NCBI GenBank assembly: GCA_026418275.1
Contig: JAOABQ010000072.1
Location: forward strand, 62,001 to 126,000
Direction: 5' to 3'
From: Clostridia bacterium
GTDB lineage: Bacteria; Bacillota; Clostridia; Acetivibrionales; DSM-2933
Length of the DNA: 64,000 nt
Each line of letters begins with the position of its first letter. Positions within the stretch are counted from its first letter, which is position 1. Of this stretch, positions 1 through 8,012 are shown piece after piece. The notes under the pieces were generated by a model, which was not told the origin of the DNA, ran no database searches, and saw only the letters and a program-made list of their open reading frames with translations. A program made the translations under genes and the position numbers.

Positions 1-2544
1 AAACTCGGGCAGATGATTAAACGAACATTGCATTTGGGAGAAACAGAGTATAAAACGTATAATAGTTTGGGTCAGGTAGATTCAATTACCGATTTTAATA
101 ATGATAGAATTCAGTTCGAATATAATTCTGACGGAAAATTGAGTAAGAAATTATATCCTGACGGAAGTATCGAAGTATATAAGTATACACCAACAGGACA
201 AAGAGAAAATGTAACTGATGCTAGGGGAACAACTTCCTATACCTATGATTTGAGGGATAGGCTTATAAAACAGTCAAATCCTGACGGAAGCACCATTTCT
301 TACACCTATGATGCTGCAGGAAATAAAACAAGTGTAACGGTTCCTTCGGGTACTACAACTTATTCTTACGATAGGCTCAACAGGTTATTAGAGGTAAGGG
401 ATTCCTTTGGGAGAGTAACCGAGTATACATATGATGCTGTGGGTAACATTTCTAATATAGTTTACCCAAACAATACAATTACAGAGTACCAGTATGATGC
501 TTTAAATCGTTTAAAAGGAATTACCAGTAAAAAAACATCTGGAGATATTCTGCGTTCATATACTTATACCCTTGGGCTTGCAGGAAACAGAGTAGGAGTC
601 CAAGAAAATTCAGGAAGGGTAATTCAATATACCTATGATGATACCTATAAATTAATTACAGAAGATATTGTTGATCCTTTGTTAGGTAATACCACAGTAA
701 GTTATTCGTATGATAATGTGGGGAACAGGCTAACAAAGAATGTAAACGGTAAAATTACCAATTATGTGTATGATGCAAATAACCGGCTTCTTTCAGAAGG
801 AGAAAATACATACACTTATGATCATAACGGAAATACCCTTCATAAGACAGGACTATCGGAAAATATAACATACAGCTACGATTATAATAATAGACTTGTA
901 AAGGCAGTCAGTGCAAATTCCCAAGGTAATTCGGTTGTAGAATTCGGCTATGATGTGGATGGGAATAGAGTGCAAAAAATTGTTGACAGCAAGCAGATTA
1001 CAAATTATTTGGTAGATTTCAACTCTGAATTTGCGCAGGTACTGGAGGAAAAAGACGAAGCAGGAAGGCTGATTGTAAGCTACACATACGGCAATGATTT
1101 AATTAGCCAGATACGAGGCTTAAATACATACTATTATCACTATGATGGATTAGGCAGTACCAGGGCTTTATCGGACTTAGACGGAAATATAACCGATACC
1201 TATGTTTATGATGCTTTTGGTTTGTTGGTGTCAAAAACCGGTATTACTGTAAATGATTACTTGTTTACAGGTGAGCAGTACGATCCCAATCTGGCATTCT
1301 ATTACCTCAGAGCAAGGTATATGGATCCGTCCATAGGCAGATTCGTCACTATGGATTCTTGGGGAGGCATACTCACAGACCCCATTAGTTTACACAAGTA
1401 TTTATATGCAAACTGTGACCCTATTAACCGGATCGACCCTTCCGGAAAATTTTCTTTTTGTGAGGCGTTGGTTTGTATATCCATTATCTCAACAATTGCT
1501 TCTATTGTAATACCTGTTATGACAGGTATCTATATGTCTGCAGTGAAAAAATTGTCTGTATGGGAGTACTTGTCTGCATTATGCACGGAAAGTGTGTGGA
1601 TTGAAGCGGCAGTGGGTTTGGGATTCGGAGCGGCTGCAGGAATGGTCTTAAAGATCGTGGCAAAGCGGTTGGCCTGTAATGTGGTCATTTTTATGGGCAC
1701 GATTATGTCCTTATGGGGACTTTATGAATCAATCCAATTATCGGCCAGTATGATTGACGGCGGTATACCTCATGAACAGGCAGCAAGATGCCTTGCGGTG
1801 ATAACTGCCTCAGCAATCCTATCAACCATTTTGAACAATGTATGTTTTACCGGAGATACCTTAATTAAGACAAAAGACGGATTAAAACCCATCAAGGATA
1901 TCCGGGTTGGAGATGAAGTATACTCTGAAGACCCTATAACAGGAGCAAGAGGCCTTAAAAAAGTTGTTGAAGTATATGAAAATGAAACCAGTGTAATTGC
2001 ACATGTTGGAATAGGAAATGAGGAAGTAGAAACAACTCCTTCCCACCCATTCTGGGTTGTGGGAAAAGGCTGGGTTTCGGCAGGTGAATTGAGAAAAGGT
2101 GACAAGGTACTGCTTTACTCCGGCAGCACTGAGGAAGTCAAGTCTATAGAATTTGAGTTTTTGGACACACCAAGGAAAGTATACAATTTTGAAGTAGAAG
2201 ACTGGCATACCTACTTTGTTTCCTGCTATAATATACTGGTTCACAATGTTTGCAAGCCTACACAGGAACACCACTTTTTAACAAACAAAAATAAAAACTA
2301 TAAGGGCTATTTTGAACGAATTGCCAAGAAATACGGGTTGGACTTAGATGGTGCCTGGAACAAAGAAAAAATGCCGCATCAAGGGAGACATCCCGATGAT
2401 TATCATGATTTTATGAAAGAAGCAGTTGATATCATTGACAATGAGGCAAACGGTGAGACGGACATTTTTCTTGCATTATTTGAAGATTTAAAGAAGATTA
2501 TAATGGATGACCCGGATATGTTGTATAAGAATTTTTGGAAGTAG
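1..2544 (+). CDS. Rhs-family polymorphic toxin with Hint domain and HNH-type C-terminal toxin (5' partial)
   Basis: The frame is open to the first base of the window, so the start probably lies upstream; the first ATG is at 13. Roughly nt 13-1450 encodes YD repeats (many SYTYD/YTYDAAGN-like units) ending in the Rhs core signature (YYLRARYMDPSIGRF, then DPSGK). Two or three hydrophobic segments follow (nt 1455-1830). A Hint/pretoxin domain starts at Cys (CFTGDT, nt 1843), has the TPSHPFW motif and ends at VHN (nt 2239-2247), the expected self-cleavage point. The last ~97 residues contain HHFLTNKNK and LPHQGRHP-like (here MPHQGRHPDDYH) His motifs, typical of HNH/Endo VII-type nuclease tips of Rhs toxins. 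Inference: a contact-dependent or exported nuclease toxin, paired with the immunity gene 61 bp downstream. Confidence 0.9.
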   Translation, partial: KLGQMIKRTLHLGETEYKTYNSLGQVDSITDFNNDRIQFEYNSDGKLSKKLYPDGSIEVYKYTPTGQRENVTDARGTTSYTYDLRDRLIKQSNPDGSTISYTYDAAGNKTSVTVPSGTTTYSYDRLNRLLEVRDSFGRVTEYTYDAVGNISNIVYPNNTITEYQYDALNRLKGITSKKTSGDILRSYTYTLGLAGNRVGVQENSGRVIQYTYDDTYKLITEDIVDPLLGNTTVSYSYDNVGNRLTKNVNGKITNYVYDANNRLLSEGENTYTYDHNGNTLHKTGLSENITYSYDYNNRLVKAVSANSQGNSVVEFGYDVDGNRVQKIVDSKQITNYLVDFNSEFAQVLEEKDEAGRLIVSYTYGNDLISQIRGLNTYYYHYDGLGSTRALSDLDGNITDTYVYDAFGLLVSKTGITVNDYLFTGEQYDPNLAFYYLRARYMDPSIGRFVTMDSWGGILTDPISLHKYLYANCDPINRIDPSGKFSFCEALVCISIISTIASIVIPVMTGIYMSAVKKLSVWEYLSALCTESVWIEAAVGLGFGAAAGMVLKIVAKRLACNVVIFMGTIMSLWGLYESIQLSASMIDGGIPHEQAARCLAVITASAILSTILNNVCFTGDTLIKTKDGLKPIKDIRVGDEVYSEDPITGARGLKKVVEVYENETSVIAHVGIGNEEVETTPSHPFWVVGKGWVSAGELRKGDKVLLYSGSTEEVKSIEFEFLDTPRKVYNFEVEDWHTYFVSCYNILVHNVCKPTQEHHFLTNKNKNYKGYFERIAKKYGLDLDGAWNKEKMPHQGRHPDDYHDFMKEAVDIIDNEANGETDIFLALFEDLKKIIMDDPDMLYKNFWK

Positions 2545-2605
2545 TTGGAGTTTTTCTGAGTTGAATTAGTTTTAATAGAGTATACTGATGTTGGAGGGGT
2601 GATCA

Positions 2606-3193
2606 ATGAAGTACTATAAATTAACCTATGATGATGAGATGCAAATTCCGGACAAAATCGCTTGTAAAGTAGAAGATGGGTTTGAAGCCAAATATTCAAT
2701 CAATAAGAATGATATTTATCAGGGCTCTCAATTTGATTACTGGAACAGCAGCTTTACGTTTTATTACAGGGCTCAAGATGGAGATATTGCAACGGATTAT
2801 TTGGTAAATGATCTGGGGTGGCCGGTAATCTCTCCTAAATTTAGAGAGATCTTGGTTCAAACAAATGAAGTAAATAATGTACAGTATTTGCCGATAAAAA
2901 TTATTGAAGAAAAAACAAAAAAGGAATTAAATGGATACAGCGTGATTAATATCCTCGATTTGATCGACGCAATCGACTTAAATCATTCACTATATAGAAC
3001 CTTGGAAGCCAAAGGCAGAAAGGTATTGATTTTCACTCACTATGCTTTGGATAGCAAAAAACTAGGTGGGCTTCATCTTGTAAGACTTAAGGATCCCATA
3101 TTCCCGACCTTTATATCTGAAGCCCTTAAAAATGAGCTTTTAAAAAGCAGATTGACAGGTCTTGATTTTTCAGAAGTAAGAGTTGTATATTAG
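2606..3193 (+). CDS. Imm11-like immunity protein for the Rhs toxin
   Basis: This 195-aa protein begins MKYYKL and has the overall look of the Imm11/DUF1629 immunity family, with a conserved acidic N-terminal half and a GLDFSEV-type C-terminus. It has no signal peptide or membrane segment, as expected for a cytoplasmic immunity protein. It follows the toxin tip by 61 bp, has a good SD (GGAGGGG, 2593-2599) and is closed by a terminator at 3203-3245. Role inferred: binds and neutralises the toxin tip encoded just upstream. Family assignment is from recall; toxin-immunity pairing rests on position. Confidence 0.75.
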   Translation: MKYYKLTYDDEMQIPDKIACKVEDGFEAKYSINKNDIYQGSQFDYWNSSFTFYYRAQDGDIATDYLVNDLGWPVISPKFREILVQTNEVNNVQYLPIKIIEEKTKKELNGYSVINILDLIDAIDLNHSLYRTLEAKGRKVLIFTHYALDSKKLGGLHLVRLKDPIFPTFISEALKNELLKSRLTGLDFSEVRVVY

Positions 3194-3202
3194 AGCTATA
3201 GT

Positions 3203-3245
3203 AAAAGGCAGCCCTGAGGTTTTATAGGTTGCCTTTTAGTCTTTC
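3203..3245 (+). terminator. Rho-independent terminator after the immunity gene
   Basis: An 11-bp stem (3203-3213 with 3228-3238, AAAAGGCAGCC / GGTTGCCTTTT) with a 14-nt loop begins 10 bp after the stop codon at 3193. Confidence 0.75.
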
Positions 3246-3316
3246 ATTGTTTGGTATTTTTACGGAAATACAATTTCAAAAATATCAGTATGTATCCTTT
3301 GAAGGTTTATCAAAGA

Positions 3317-3808
3317 CTACACATCAAAACTAATATTCTGAAGCCCTTCATAATAATTTGCCCATTTGGAAGTAAACTTGAGAACCGTATAATCTGGATC
3401 ATCTACACCCAAAGGATAATAAACCTCACACCCTTCCCTCCACAGCCGTTTTTTAGACTCCAAATCCGATAAAACCTCAATTTCACCTACTAACATCAAA
3501 CCTTTAAAACACTTCTCATTATGAAAATATACACAGGCCTTCGGGTCCTTTCTAAGCTGTACCACTCTCTTGGAAGATGTGTTGGTGCTAAACCAAATGG
3601 TTTTTATCCCTTCCGTTTCAACTTTCATCATGGCTTTCACGTTCGGGTATCCATTGTTGCCATTAGAGGCAAGCATCGCGATACCGCAGCTGTCTATCAA
3701 TTCACAAGATTTTTTTAAAATCGCATCTGCCGCTAAAACTGGTTTACCACCGGATGTCATACTTTTAGCCAACTCAATGGCATTTTCAAATGATTTTTCA
3801 TGGGTCAT
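3317..3808 (-). CDS. Pyridoxamine 5'-phosphate oxidase-family (general stress protein 26-like) protein
   Basis: A 163-aa protein with a split-barrel FMN-binding fold pattern: a region reading MLASNGNNGYPNVKAMM, then IWFSTNTSSKRVVQLRKDPKACVYF and GLMLVGEIEVL. These match PNPOx-like general stress proteins that bind FMN or F420-like cofactors; the substrate is unknown. The start is placed at 3808 because AAAGGGG sits just upstream on the minus strand, and the longer reading would lie inside the MarR gene. It overlaps the 3' end of the upstream marR gene by 11 bp, so the two are translationally coupled and share the promoter at 4378-4406. Confidence 0.82.
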   Translation of the reverse strand: MTHEKSFENAIELAKSMTSGGKPVLAADAILKKSCELIDSCGIAMLASNGNNGYPNVKAMMKVETEGIKTIWFSTNTSSKRVVQLRKDPKACVYFHNEKCFKGLMLVGEIEVLSDLESKKRLWREGCEVYYPLGVDDPDYTVLKFTSKWANYYEGLQNISFDV

Positions 3809-4271
3809 GGTTAAAAACCCCTTTCGATGTTTGTGTTTCTGTTTTCTCAAGGTTACTGTATATTCGTTCCATGTACGCTTCAAACTGCTCAATTTCAGCA
3901 TTGTTAAAGCCCTGGTAGAACAGTTCGATCATATCCATGGATACTTTCTCGTATGCCGTCTTCATCTTTTTATTTCCATCTGTGAGCTGAATCAGAACTT
4001 TACGCCGGTCATTGCTGGGAAACACACGTAAAATATGTCCGGTCTCCTCTAGCCGGTCCAACATCCGGGTGAGTGTGGACTTACCCAAAGCTGTTTTTTG
4101 GGATAATTCCTGAATAGAAATAGAATCACCCTGCCATAGTGCAAAAAGAATTCGGCCTTGGGCAGGATTGATTTCGGTAATATGATAACTTTTTAGCTTC
4201 CTCGCAAAAATACGGCTTGATAATTGGTGGATTTTTGATATTAGATATCCGCCTTGACGGAGTATTTCCAT
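3798..4271 (-). CDS. MarR-family transcriptional regulator
   Basis: 157 aa with a winged helix-turn-helix typical of MarR: ISIQELSQKTALGKSTLTRMLDRLEETGHI, followed by the wing RVFPSNDRRKVLIQLT. N- and C-terminal helices would form the dimer interface. It probably senses a small phenolic or oxidising ligand and represses its own operon, which also encodes the PNPOx-like protein. The promoter upstream (TTGACT-17-TATACT on the minus strand) carries a perfect 12-bp palindrome in its spacer, the usual MarR operator arrangement. SD AAAGGAG lies upstream of the ATG at 4271. Confidence 0.9.
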   Translation of the reverse strand: MEILRQGGYLISKIHQLSSRIFARKLKSYHITEINPAQGRILFALWQGDSISIQELSQKTALGKSTLTRMLDRLEETGHILRVFPSNDRRKVLIQLTDGNKKMKTAYEKVSMDMIELFYQGFNNAEIEQFEAYMERIYSNLEKTETQTSKGVFNHDP

Positions 4272-4369
4272 CTTAATACGCTCCTTTAATTAGGTAATCT
4301 ATAACGTAGAGGTCATATACTTAAAAGTTTGAATCTACAGTCTAATTTGAGGATAGTTAATTATTGGTA

Positions 4370-4406
4370 TTGTATATAGTATAATTGTATATACAACTAA
4401 AGTCAA
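4370..4406 (-). promoter_or_regulatory. marR promoter with palindromic operator in the spacer
   Basis: On the minus strand, -35 TTGACT (4401-4406), a 17-nt spacer and -10 TATACT (4378-4383) form a near-consensus sigma-A promoter. The spacer contains the perfect palindrome TTGTATATACAA (4385-4396), and a half-site TTGTATATA repeats at 4370-4378 beside the start point. A regulator bound there would block RNA polymerase; autorepression by the MarR protein is the simple inference. Confidence 0.8.
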
Positions 4407-4500
4407 TATAAAATAAAAGTGAATATTTGATGAATGACTTCCCCTGTTTCGAAAATAATCGAAAAAGATATATTATTTTCTAAGGTTCTATTTTTCCTTA

Positions 4501-4523
4501 TTGGTTATACTAAAGATAACCAA
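4501..4523. promoter_or_regulatory. Inverted repeat upstream of the 110-aa gene (possible operator)
   Basis: TTGGTTAT (4501-4508) and ATAACCAA (4516-4523) form an 8-bp perfect inverted repeat with a 7-nt gap, about 108 bp before the next start codon. A TATGAT hexamer at 4556-4561 could be a -10 element, but no good -35 is visible. Confidence 0.35.
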
Positions 4524-4631
4524 AGATAAAATGAGCGATTTCCAGTGAGAAAATGCTATGATAAATCTTAGGTTGAAAGCTCACAAATGCCTTTTAGATT
4601 TGGTTATTTTGAAGCTTTGGAGGTGTTATAT

Positions 4632-4964
4632 ATGCGTTTGGTTGCGAGAATACCGGACCAAAGACAGGTGGGTGCTTTGGTTGATTCTTTGAAAAATATT
4701 GGCCTTCAGCGGAGTGACATGGTCATCAGCGACCTTGCAGAAGTACAGGAATACGGCAGCGTAGAAGAGGCGATAGATGCAGGGATATCTATGACAAAGA
4801 CCGAAAGGGACGGCTTGGGTGAGCTTAAGCCCTTTGCGGCGGGTGTGAAAGGTTTGGAAGGCGATGAAGGAATTATTGTAGCGGTAAAAGTTCCGAAACA
4901 TAAGCTGGATAGGATAAGGTCCATTATGGAACAATCAGGAGCGGTTGAAATTATACAGGATTAA
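4632..4964 (+). CDS. Hypothetical protein, 110 aa
   Basis: Start at 4632 is supported by TTGGAGGTG at 4617-4625; the longer reading from 4587 lacks an SD. The protein (MRLVARIPDQRQVGALVD...) has a two-part pattern resembling small alpha/beta ferredoxin-like stress proteins: it opens with a strand-helix unit and ends with VAVKVPKHKLDRIRSIMEQSGAVEIIQD, which looks like a second such unit. I do not recognise a named family. No signal peptide, cysteines or membrane segments. It is monocistronic, followed by a terminator at 5108-5150. Confidence 0.7.
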   Translation: MRLVARIPDQRQVGALVDSLKNIGLQRSDMVISDLAEVQEYGSVEEAIDAGISMTKTERDGLGELKPFAAGVKGLEGDEGIIVAVKVPKHKLDRIRSIMEQSGAVEIIQD

Positions 4965-5107
4965 AGCCGGCGGTCTCTCCAGCGGAAACGATAGTTTAGC
5001 TAGTTTAGCTAAAAGTTTGATTTAACGTACTAAAATATTTAAGGTAACCTGTGTTTTTTTTGAGGGCAGTTTATAATAAAAATGTGCGTCATTCATTAAT
5101 GCAAAGA

Positions 5108-5150
5108 GTCTTGTTAACCTCATAAGGGGTACAAGACTTTTCATTTTTGG
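5108..5150 (+). terminator. Terminator-like hairpin
   Basis: GTCTTGT (5108-5114) pairs with ACAAGAC (5131-5137), followed by TTTTCATTTTT. It is 140 bp past the 110-aa gene, its likely target. Confidence 0.55.
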
Positions 5151-5153
5151 GGC

Positions 5154-5342
5154 TTAAAATTTATAGAACGAATCATCGAGAGTGTTTTTATAAAATTGCA
5201 GGATTTCCTCATACCCCTCAATATATTTTGGAATGAATATTTTGTTTAATGGATTTTTTACTGTAATGATTAACCCTAAACTTTTTTGCTCAACATTTTT
5301 TATATCTCTATATCGTGTATGGGTAAGAAATATCTTAATTTT
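5154..5342 (-). pseudogene. Open, start-less coding remnant of about 60 codons
   Basis: On the minus strand a frame ending at TAA (5154-5156) reads as plausible protein (KIFLTHTRYRDIKNVEQ, then LGLIITVKNPLNKIF and GYEEILQFYKNTL), but it has no start codon, no SD, and a stop directly upstream. Its amino-acid content looks like real protein rather than random AT-rich sequence. It may be the C-terminal fragment of a lost gene; family not recognised. Confidence 0.3.
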
Positions 5343-5381
5343 TTAAAAACTCAAAAAAGAAAACATTGATGAATAAAACTC

Positions 5382-5410
5382 TTGACAAGAACAAATCTAT
5401 CCTGTAACAT
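5382..5410 (+). promoter_or_regulatory. Sigma-A promoter of the hydrolase-VWA genes
   Basis: TTGACA (5382-5387), 17-nt spacer, TAACAT (5405-5410). It lies about 135 bp before the start at 5546, leaving an untranslated leader of roughly 130 nt. Confidence 0.7.
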
Positions 5411-5545
5411 ATAAATATAAAGTTAATAACAATTTGTTAATAACAAACAAGAAATAACTTCACCCAAATTACATAACATGGATGGAAATGAATATGTAAT
5501 ATGAGAAAAATTTGGACCTTCATGATAAAGAAAGGAGTCGGTACT

Positions 5546-6466
5546 ATGACAATGTTGAAAACTGCTTTTGAGGAAATTGTTGATGTGAATGCGATTGGCA
5601 AAGAGGTTAATACCAGGAAAGTAAACGATCTTCTCCAAAAGGCATGGATGGAAAACTTAAAACCTGCACATGAAGACACAAGAAGGGTATTGGCACTTCT
5701 CATTGACCCTCAATTGGATTTTATGGAAAATGGTGCACTCGGTGTAGCCGGTTCTATCAAAGATACTGAAAATACAGCAAGATTTATTTATAACAATATG
5801 GACCAAATCACAAAGATTACGGTTTCCATAGATACCCACAATCCGTTTCAAATTTTTCATCCCTGTTGGTGGGTGGACCAAGATGGCAAGAATCCTCCTC
5901 CGTTCACAGCCATTACACTGGATGATTTGGATCAGGGAAAATGGATTCCTGTACTGCACGCTAAAAAGAGCAGGGAGTATGTTTTAAATCTTGAGAAAAA
6001 TGCAAAGAAGACATTGGTTATATGGCCGTATCACTGCTTGCAGGGAACGGTTGGAAATGCAGTTGAAAATCAGTTGGCAAACTTGATTTATTTCCATTCG
6101 GTTGCAAGGAAAACTGTACTTCAGAAGGTGGTAAAAGGAACAGATCCCCTTTCGGAAATGTACGGTATTATCAAACCGGAATATGATACAAAGAATTATA
6201 TCAATATTGATCTGCTAAACGAAATTGAGAAGTATGAAATGATTGTTGTTGCCGGTCAGGCAAAATCACACTGTGTACTGGAATCGGTAAAGCAGATCTT
6301 GGAGCACTACAGCAGCCGTCCTGAAGTTACATCAAAACTTTACATTTTGGAAGACTGCATGAGCTCGATTGGAGGATTTGAAGCTGCAACTGAAGCTGCC
6401 TTCAATCAATTTAAGCTACAATATAAAATTAATCTGGTTAAATCAACCGATTTGGTGTTGAAGTAA
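5546..6466 (+). CDS. Nicotinamidase/isochorismatase-like cysteine hydrolase
   Basis: 306 aa. The isochorismatase-fold hallmarks are visible: LLIDPQLDFM (catalytic Asp near residue 57), metal-site region SIDTHNPFQIFHP, a Lys-containing region around VVKGTDP, and the nucleophile in VVAGQAKSHCVLES (Cys). That points to hydrolysis of an amide such as nicotinamide, but the protein is longer than typical ~200-aa nicotinamidases and has an N-terminal extension, so the substrate is open. Start at 5546 is chosen for AAAGGAG upstream; the earlier ATG at 5501 has none. It is the first gene before VWA, PP2C and kinase genes, 44 bp upstream of the VWA gene, suggesting a link to that signalling set. Confidence 0.8.
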   Translation: MTMLKTAFEEIVDVNAIGKEVNTRKVNDLLQKAWMENLKPAHEDTRRVLALLIDPQLDFMENGALGVAGSIKDTENTARFIYNNMDQITKITVSIDTHNPFQIFHPCWWVDQDGKNPPPFTAITLDDLDQGKWIPVLHAKKSREYVLNLEKNAKKTLVIWPYHCLQGTVGNAVENQLANLIYFHSVARKTVLQKVVKGTDPLSEMYGIIKPEYDTKNYINIDLLNEIEKYEMIVVAGQAKSHCVLESVKQILEHYSSRPEVTSKLYILEDCMSSIGGFEAATEAAFNQFKLQYKINLVKSTDLVLK

Positions 6467-6510
6467 GTTGATTGCACCGGATTTAGTTAAATAGTGGGAG
6501 GAATTTTTAT

Positions 6511-7176
6511 ATGGATGAATTAACCGTTATGGGCCTAGATGAAATTGAAAGGGAGAATACACCTTTGGATGATTTGGAAAGTGAATTTGTCAATCTCATA
6601 TTTGTGGGGATTGACGGTTCCGGCTCCATGAACCTATATACTTACGACATGATTAAGGCATTACATGAGTTTAAAGATGCACTTGAAGCTTCCAATGAAG
6701 CAGATGAGATCCTGATCGCCAGGGCAGACTTTAGAGAAAATCAAATCAATGCAGGCGGATATAAAAGGATTGATGAACTCAATACCGATTTTGCGGCTGA
6801 CGGAATGACACCTCTCTATGATGTAATTATAGAAGGAAGCGATAAACTGCTTCGTTACATGGAACTGCTTAGGCAAAATGGGATGAGGGTAAAAGCGGTA
6901 TTCTCCATTTTCAGTGATGGGGAAGATACTTCTTCCAAATACACGATTGGAGATGCAATCAATGCCATAGAAACCTTAAATGCAAAGGAAATCGTAACCG
7001 CATTCATTGCCTTTGGAGGTGGGGCTTCGGGGATCGGCGATCAGTTGAGGTTTAAGAATGTGTTAAAAGTAAACAGCTCTGCTGTTGAGCTTAGGAAAGC
7101 ATTTAACTGTTTGTCCAAATCGGTTATTGAGAGTTCAAAGAGTGTAACTGCAAAGGTGGATGACTTCTTTGTATAA
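6511..7176 (+). CDS. VWA-domain protein, TerY-like
   Basis: A 221-aa cytoplasmic von Willebrand A domain. The MIDAS metal site is intact: DGSGS near residue 35 (DxSxS), Thr in DGMTPLYD, and Asp in SDGED. The length and lack of signal peptide fit stand-alone TerY-type VWA proteins, which work with a PP2C phosphatase and a protein kinase; both are encoded directly downstream. It likely scaffolds or senses within that triad. SD GGGAGG precedes the ATG. A strong terminator (7192-7232) separates it from the phosphatase gene, so the ratio of products may be set by read-through. Confidence 0.85.
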   Translation: MDELTVMGLDEIERENTPLDDLESEFVNLIFVGIDGSGSMNLYTYDMIKALHEFKDALEASNEADEILIARADFRENQINAGGYKRIDELNTDFAADGMTPLYDVIIEGSDKLLRYMELLRQNGMRVKAVFSIFSDGEDTSSKYTIGDAINAIETLNAKEIVTAFIAFGGGASGIGDQLRFKNVLKVNSSAVELRKAFNCLSKSVIESSKSVTAKVDDFFV

Positions 7177-7191
7177 GAGACCAAGAAATGG

Positions 7192-7232
7192 AAAAAGGGT
7201 ATATCGGCAGGCTGCGGTATACCCTTTTTCTA
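7192..7232 (+). terminator. Terminator between VWA and phosphatase genes
   Basis: A 12-bp perfect stem, AAAAAGGGTATA (7192-7203) with TATACCCTTTTT (7218-7229). It could end the hydrolase-VWA transcript or attenuate transcription into the phosphatase-kinase pair. Confidence 0.75.
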
Positions 7233-7263
7233 TAAACAGCTGGAGTTGAAAGGAGGCGTGAAA

Positions 7264-7965
7264 ATGCTTATCAACAAAATAGGGTTTGAGCATCTGCTAA
7301 ATGGAGTTAATTGCCAGGATTATGCTTTTGACAAAGAAGGACGGAAGTGTGTGGTTGACGGTTGTTCAGAAGGCCTTCACTCAGAAGTGGGTGCGAAATT
7401 ATTTATTCATTTATTTAGACAGGGGCTAGAAGTGGATGCAGTTTTTGAACGACTCCTCAACCTGTTTCCAACCCATGAGCAAATAAAAAATTACCTTCTT
7501 TTTACCATTTTATACATTGAGGAAACGGAAGATGAATTCGTTGTATTTGAGTGCGGAGATGGCTATATCATTAAGCTGAGGCACAATGATGCTGTAGAAT
7601 TCCAGGAAATCGATTACGAGGGCGTGTCCCCTTATTTTGCGTACAATTATATGGACAAAGGGAAACTACTGCTTTATAAAGAGGGAGTAAGGTTTAACCG
7701 ATACCGGTTTTCAAAAAAGGAATATAAGGCAGTCGGAGTGGGTACAGACGGAATCGGTTATATCTTAAAAAGTCAATATGTAAAGGATTTTGAGAAATGT
7801 ATTAGACTTAGAAAAGCTGTACTTTTAAAAAGGCTGATCAATATAAACCACAATTATCAATATGCTGTAAGGATACTACCTCGAAATCTTCTCCAGCAAT
7901 ATATTCCTCAAGGATATGTACCTTCGGCTAACAACTTTAAAGATGACATCACACTTGTAATTTAA
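7264..7965 (+). CDS. PP2C-like serine/threonine phosphatase
   Basis: 233 aa. PP2C metal-binding motifs are recognisable: NCQDYAF, VVDGCSEGLHSEVGA (the usual DG of motif 2), ECGDGYI, VGTDGI and a terminal DDITLVI. It is short relative to typical PP2C enzymes and somewhat divergent, as in the phosphatases of TerY-P systems. Start at 7264 fits AAGGAGG 7 nt upstream; the in-frame codon at 7246 overlaps that SD. The kinase gene follows 47 bp later. Inferred to remove phosphate from the kinase or from the shared target. Confidence 0.82.
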   Translation: MLINKIGFEHLLNGVNCQDYAFDKEGRKCVVDGCSEGLHSEVGAKLFIHLFRQGLEVDAVFERLLNLFPTHEQIKNYLLFTILYIEETEDEFVVFECGDGYIIKLRHNDAVEFQEIDYEGVSPYFAYNYMDKGKLLLYKEGVRFNRYRFSKKEYKAVGVGTDGIGYILKSQYVKDFEKCIRLRKAVLLKRLININHNYQYAVRILPRNLLQQYIPQGYVPSANNFKDDITLVI

Positions 7966-8012
7966 AGTATTTTATTTTGCCAAGTACACATTAATAGAAT
8001 GGGGGAGACGAA

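Noticed and set aside
1770-2274. Two long antisense frames within the Rhs gene
   Set aside because: They mirror the coding strand of a well-supported gene and have no SD or protein-like features.
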